This document shows, piece by piece, positions 61,601 through 64,000 of a stretch of DNA of 64,000 nucleotides. The stretch spans positions 1,612,001 to 1,676,000 of the forward strand of contig JAPEIS010000008.1 of assembly GCA_029531795.1 (NCBI GenBank), given 5' to 3'. The notes beneath the pieces were generated by a model. The model was not told where the DNA came from. It saw nothing but the letters and a program-made list of their open reading frames with translations, and searched no databases. The translations under genes and the position numbers were made by a program. The stretch comes from Sclerotinia nivalis (taxonomy: Eukaryota; Ascomycota; Leotiomycetes; Helotiales; Sclerotiniaceae). Position 1 is the stretch's first letter, and the number at the start of each line of letters is the position of its first letter.

Positions 61601-63316
61601 CTATTTACCCACATCCATTTTCCCCTGTCCTCCATCCACTTTTCCATTTACCCCCTCCTCCTCCCTCATAATCCAAGCCATCATCCCCCAAACAACTCCC
61701 ATCGCCTCCACCCTATCCTCCACCAGAAACAAATCATACCACTTAGTTCTCCAAACTGTCGTTCTCTCAAATCCATCCCTCCCATCCTTTTCTCCATCTA
61801 GCACCTCCAAAATCCCTTTCCCTACTCTCCCCCGCAAAAAACTAACATGATGATTCAAACAGCTAACCAAGAAAATCTCATCCCAATCTCCCTGTACACC
61901 CCCTGGTTTTCCGATTGCCAAATATCTTACCTTCTTATCCCAAGTGCTAGCCGGTGGCACCATCTTGCGGTAGTTTTCATATAACAAGGATGGACCCCCT
62001 AGACGTGTCGTGCGGGGCTTCTTTTGTGGAGGACGTCTTTCTGAGGTGATGGATTGTGGAAAGGGCGCAGATGGGAGAGATGGAAGAGAAGGGAGGGAAT
62101 TTATACCACCGATTTTAGATTTGATTTCAGACATAAAGGTTTTGTTTTGTGATGATGTAGGAGCAGGCGAAGAATTAGATTGAGTGGTTTCGATTTCTTT
62201 ACCAATAGGACCACCTTTCCCACCACCCCACCGGGGAACTGTAGTCCACCATTTTTCCGCACCAAACAATTTTTCGGTTTTACCTTCACGATTGCGTTGT
62301 TGAGCCGTGAGCAAAATTGTAATGATCTCACGAGCGATATCTAGATTCGAATCGAGTGGTGTGGTGAAGGATGTGGTGGAGCGGCACGAGAGAGCTGCAA
62401 GCGGACCTTCGAGGAAGCCTGCTCGGGCAGAGTTACGGTCTGTTGGGGTACGATAAAGCATTGTGACACCCGTGGCGGAGAAATTTGATGGAGGAGATGA
62501 GGATTGTGATTGAGGTGAATGAATATGGAGACGGGGCTCGACACGTGGAAAGGATACGTTACAGCCGAAGTCGTAGGCGATAAGTTTTATAAAAGCAGTG
62601 GTGATGCCTTGACGGAATTCATGCGGGAGCTGCGAACCGGTGCCAGTACGAACATGAGTTTGTTGATGAATTGGAAATTTATCTTCAGCTTCTTTGGGTT
62701 CTTCTTTGGTTTGTTTTTCGGCGTCATTTTCGGTGGCGGTAGGAGGAGGGGCAGTCTCTTTTGGAAGAGAAGTATCAACCCAATAACTTGAGAACACTTC
62801 CAGATTCTTGTAGAATTCATATGCATTGCCTAAACGGGCTGCCGATGTGCCTTTTGGTTGAGGAAGCCTACGAACAGTGCGAAAAGCAGCCGTGTTATCA
62901 ATCGAAAGTTCTCTTCGGCGATCCAGATAATTCTTTACTCCAGGACCTTCGTTGCCATTACTTAAAAGTCTCTTACTTGCTGTAGTTGCATCTTCGAGAT
63001 CCTCCTCGGGGATATTCGTCCATTCCTCAACAGGGGGAAGGAACGAAGGATCAGGCAAGAAATCTCGAGGAGATGCATCTGGAATGATGTGAACACCCAG
63101 CTTTTCGAAATGAGATAGTTTTATATCCGCTGGTCGATGAACAGTCTGAAGAAACGTGACTAGGGGTATATCTCCCGAAGGAATATACTCTGGTGACTGG
63201 GGTGTACTTGAAGGAAACGTGAGAGGTGTTGGTGGCGGGATGCTTCGAGGCTTACCATCTGGTGTGGTAGGTAGCGGTGCTGTAAAATAGTAAGAATTTT
63301 GAGCTGTCTTGAACAT
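61601..63316 (-). CDS. Unrecognised protein, 571 residues
   Basis: Single long open frame; family not recognised. The N-terminal 60 residues are Pro-rich (IPPPTPLTFPSSTP), followed by globular-looking sequence: FLQTVHRPADIKLSHFEKLGVHIIPD, RRRELSIDNTAAFRTVRRLP and LGNAYEFYKNLEVFSSYW. Low-complexity insertions follow (KEEPKEAEDK, QSQSSSPPS, PSLPSLPSAP). The C-terminal third contains LYENYRKMVPPASTWDKKVRYLAIGKPGGVQGDWDE and a Trp-rich end. No signal peptide or clear membrane segment. Codon use and length strongly support coding. An additional 5' exon is possible: a short open piece with a GTAAGC donor lies at 63840-63864, but it does not join this frame through any acceptor I could see near 63317-63345. 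Confidence 0.7.
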   Translation of the reverse strand: MFKTAQNSYYFTAPLPTTPDGKPRSIPPPTPLTFPSSTPQSPEYIPSGDIPLVTFLQTVHRPADIKLSHFEKLGVHIIPDASPRDFLPDPSFLPPVEEWTNIPEEDLEDATTASKRLLSNGNEGPGVKNYLDRRRELSIDNTAAFRTVRRLPQPKGTSAARLGNAYEFYKNLEVFSSYWVDTSLPKETAPPPTATENDAEKQTKEEPKEAEDKFPIHQQTHVRTGTGSQLPHEFRQGITTAFIKLIAYDFGCNVSFPRVEPRLHIHSPQSQSSSPPSNFSATGVTMLYRTPTDRNSARAGFLEGPLAALSCRSTTSFTTPLDSNLDIAREIITILLTAQQRNREGKTEKLFGAEKWWTTVPRWGGGKGGPIGKEIETTQSNSSPAPTSSQNKTFMSEIKSKIGGINSLPSLPSLPSAPFPQSITSERRPPQKKPRTTRLGGPSLLYENYRKMVPPASTWDKKVRYLAIGKPGGVQGDWDEIFLVSCLNHHVSFLRGRVGKGILEVLDGEKDGRDGFERTTVWRTKWYDLFLVEDRVEAMGVVWGMMAWIMREEEGVNGKVDGGQGKMDVGK

Positions 63317-64000
63317 GAATTGATTCCTCTCCTATGTTATGGGTAGTTTGGATAACGGAATGGACTCCGTAAAATGCCTAGACTAGACGGCTAAACGGGA
63401 TGGGAGTAAGATAAAACGGAAAGACGAAGATAAAATTGAGAGGAAAAGAGCTTAAAGGGATTTGCATTACTTTCATCAGATTATCAAAAATGGGAATACT
63501 TGTTGATCCAAATTAATGCAGTTAGAATGAAAGTCCAAGGACTTTAAATATGCAGTAATCACCATAACCCCGCAGATGAGATAACTGGCTAGGTGACGGT
63601 AACTGCTTCCTCTGAGGGGATATATAGATCATTAAGATTGATCGTTTTGAAAAATTGCTTTTCCCATCACGAACGGGAGAACCGCATGATTGAGAACGCA
63701 GATTGATAGATGATTCTTTTGGGAAAGGACTGCTATGGAGATTTTGGTGCCTTGAACCAAATAGGGAAAGCTTAAAGTATGAGGAAGGACCATTCCTAGA
63801 AATATAGAGAAGAGCAGCAGGAGATTTTTCAATGCTTACCAAAACTCGCGAAATTACCAAACATGATGATGGTCTTCAATGTCCTCGATCTATATGAATT
63901 TCTTGGGGTTGTCTGAGTGTAATCTGGAGCCCTAGTTTCCGTCCGCCCTTCAACAATTTATTGCAGACCAGACCCCCCTCTTGAGATGAGATTATAAAAA
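63317..64000. other. Window end, upstream of the unrecognised gene
   Basis: Promoter or 5' exon territory. On the minus strand an ATG at 63864 opens a 25-nt piece ending in a GTAAGC donor (63839), which could be a first exon of this gene or of one starting here. Confidence 0.35.

Noticed and set aside
61236..61850. 204-codon plus-strand frame
   Set aside because: It is made of CACCAT microsatellite and the antisense of the 571-residue protein.
1..64000. CRISPR arrays, bacterial insertion sequences, rRNA genes
   Set aside because: None were seen; the window is eukaryotic nuclear DNA with spliceosomal introns throughout.

Overview
The window reads as nuclear DNA of a filamentous ascomycete. 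Introns are mostly 46-80 nt with GT/AG ends and CTRAC-like branch sites, intergenic spaces are AT-rich, and the conserved genes are typical of Pezizomycotina. The overall look suggests Leotiomycetes, perhaps Sclerotiniaceae; that placement is an impression and was not tested.

Layout. 1-713: 3' part of a phosphatidylserine synthase gene (+). 1424-2261: GAR1 (-), divergent from cytosolic threonyl-tRNA synthetase (+, 2566-4997). 7386-10180: an SLM1-type F-BAR/PH protein (-) with an 8-nt microexon. 12568-19561: four oxidoreductase genes of specialised-metabolism type that all look damaged: a berberine-bridge-like FAD oxidase, an SDR fragment, a 3-beta-HSD-like dehydrogenase and a CYP7/8-like P450. 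20582-21731: an unrecognised protein (-). 22153-23019: a TA-flanked inverted-repeat element carrying a nested 294-bp MITE. From 23598 the housekeeping gene order resumes: LDB17/SPIN90-like (-), ER DnaJ-TPR co-chaperone (-), HAUS1-like augmin subunit (+), MAPKKK BCK1 (-), pyruvate decarboxylase (+), TAN1 THUMP protein (+), APH-like kinase-fold protein (+), SGT1/ecdysoneless (-), spindle-pole-body protein Pcp1/PcpA-like (+) and metacaspase (-). A 6.3-kb gene-poor stretch follows, then an unrecognised 571-residue protein (-).

Functional threads. SLM1-like (PtdIns(4,5)P2/TORC2) and BCK1 (cell-wall-integrity MAPK cascade) both belong to plasma-membrane and wall stress signalling. LDB17/SPIN90 acts in Arp2/3-linked endocytosis. 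HAUS1 and Pcp1 both belong to microtubule nucleation. GAR1, ThrRS and TAN1 act on RNA. No operon-like logic is expected in a fungus; the only cluster-like block is the damaged one at 12.5-19.6 kb.

The most unusual content is that relic cluster, with a head-to-head truncation junction, a frameshifting 10-bp tandem duplication, a one-base frameshift and degraded Rossmann glycines. The nested TIR elements come next; the inner one carries tRNA-like B-box and A-box motifs in reversed order. Several splicing oddities also stand out: an 8-nt exon, a GC-AG intron and two TAGCAG acceptors in one gene. All exon coordinates are read by eye from splice signals and reading-frame continuity; no alignment or transcript data were available.
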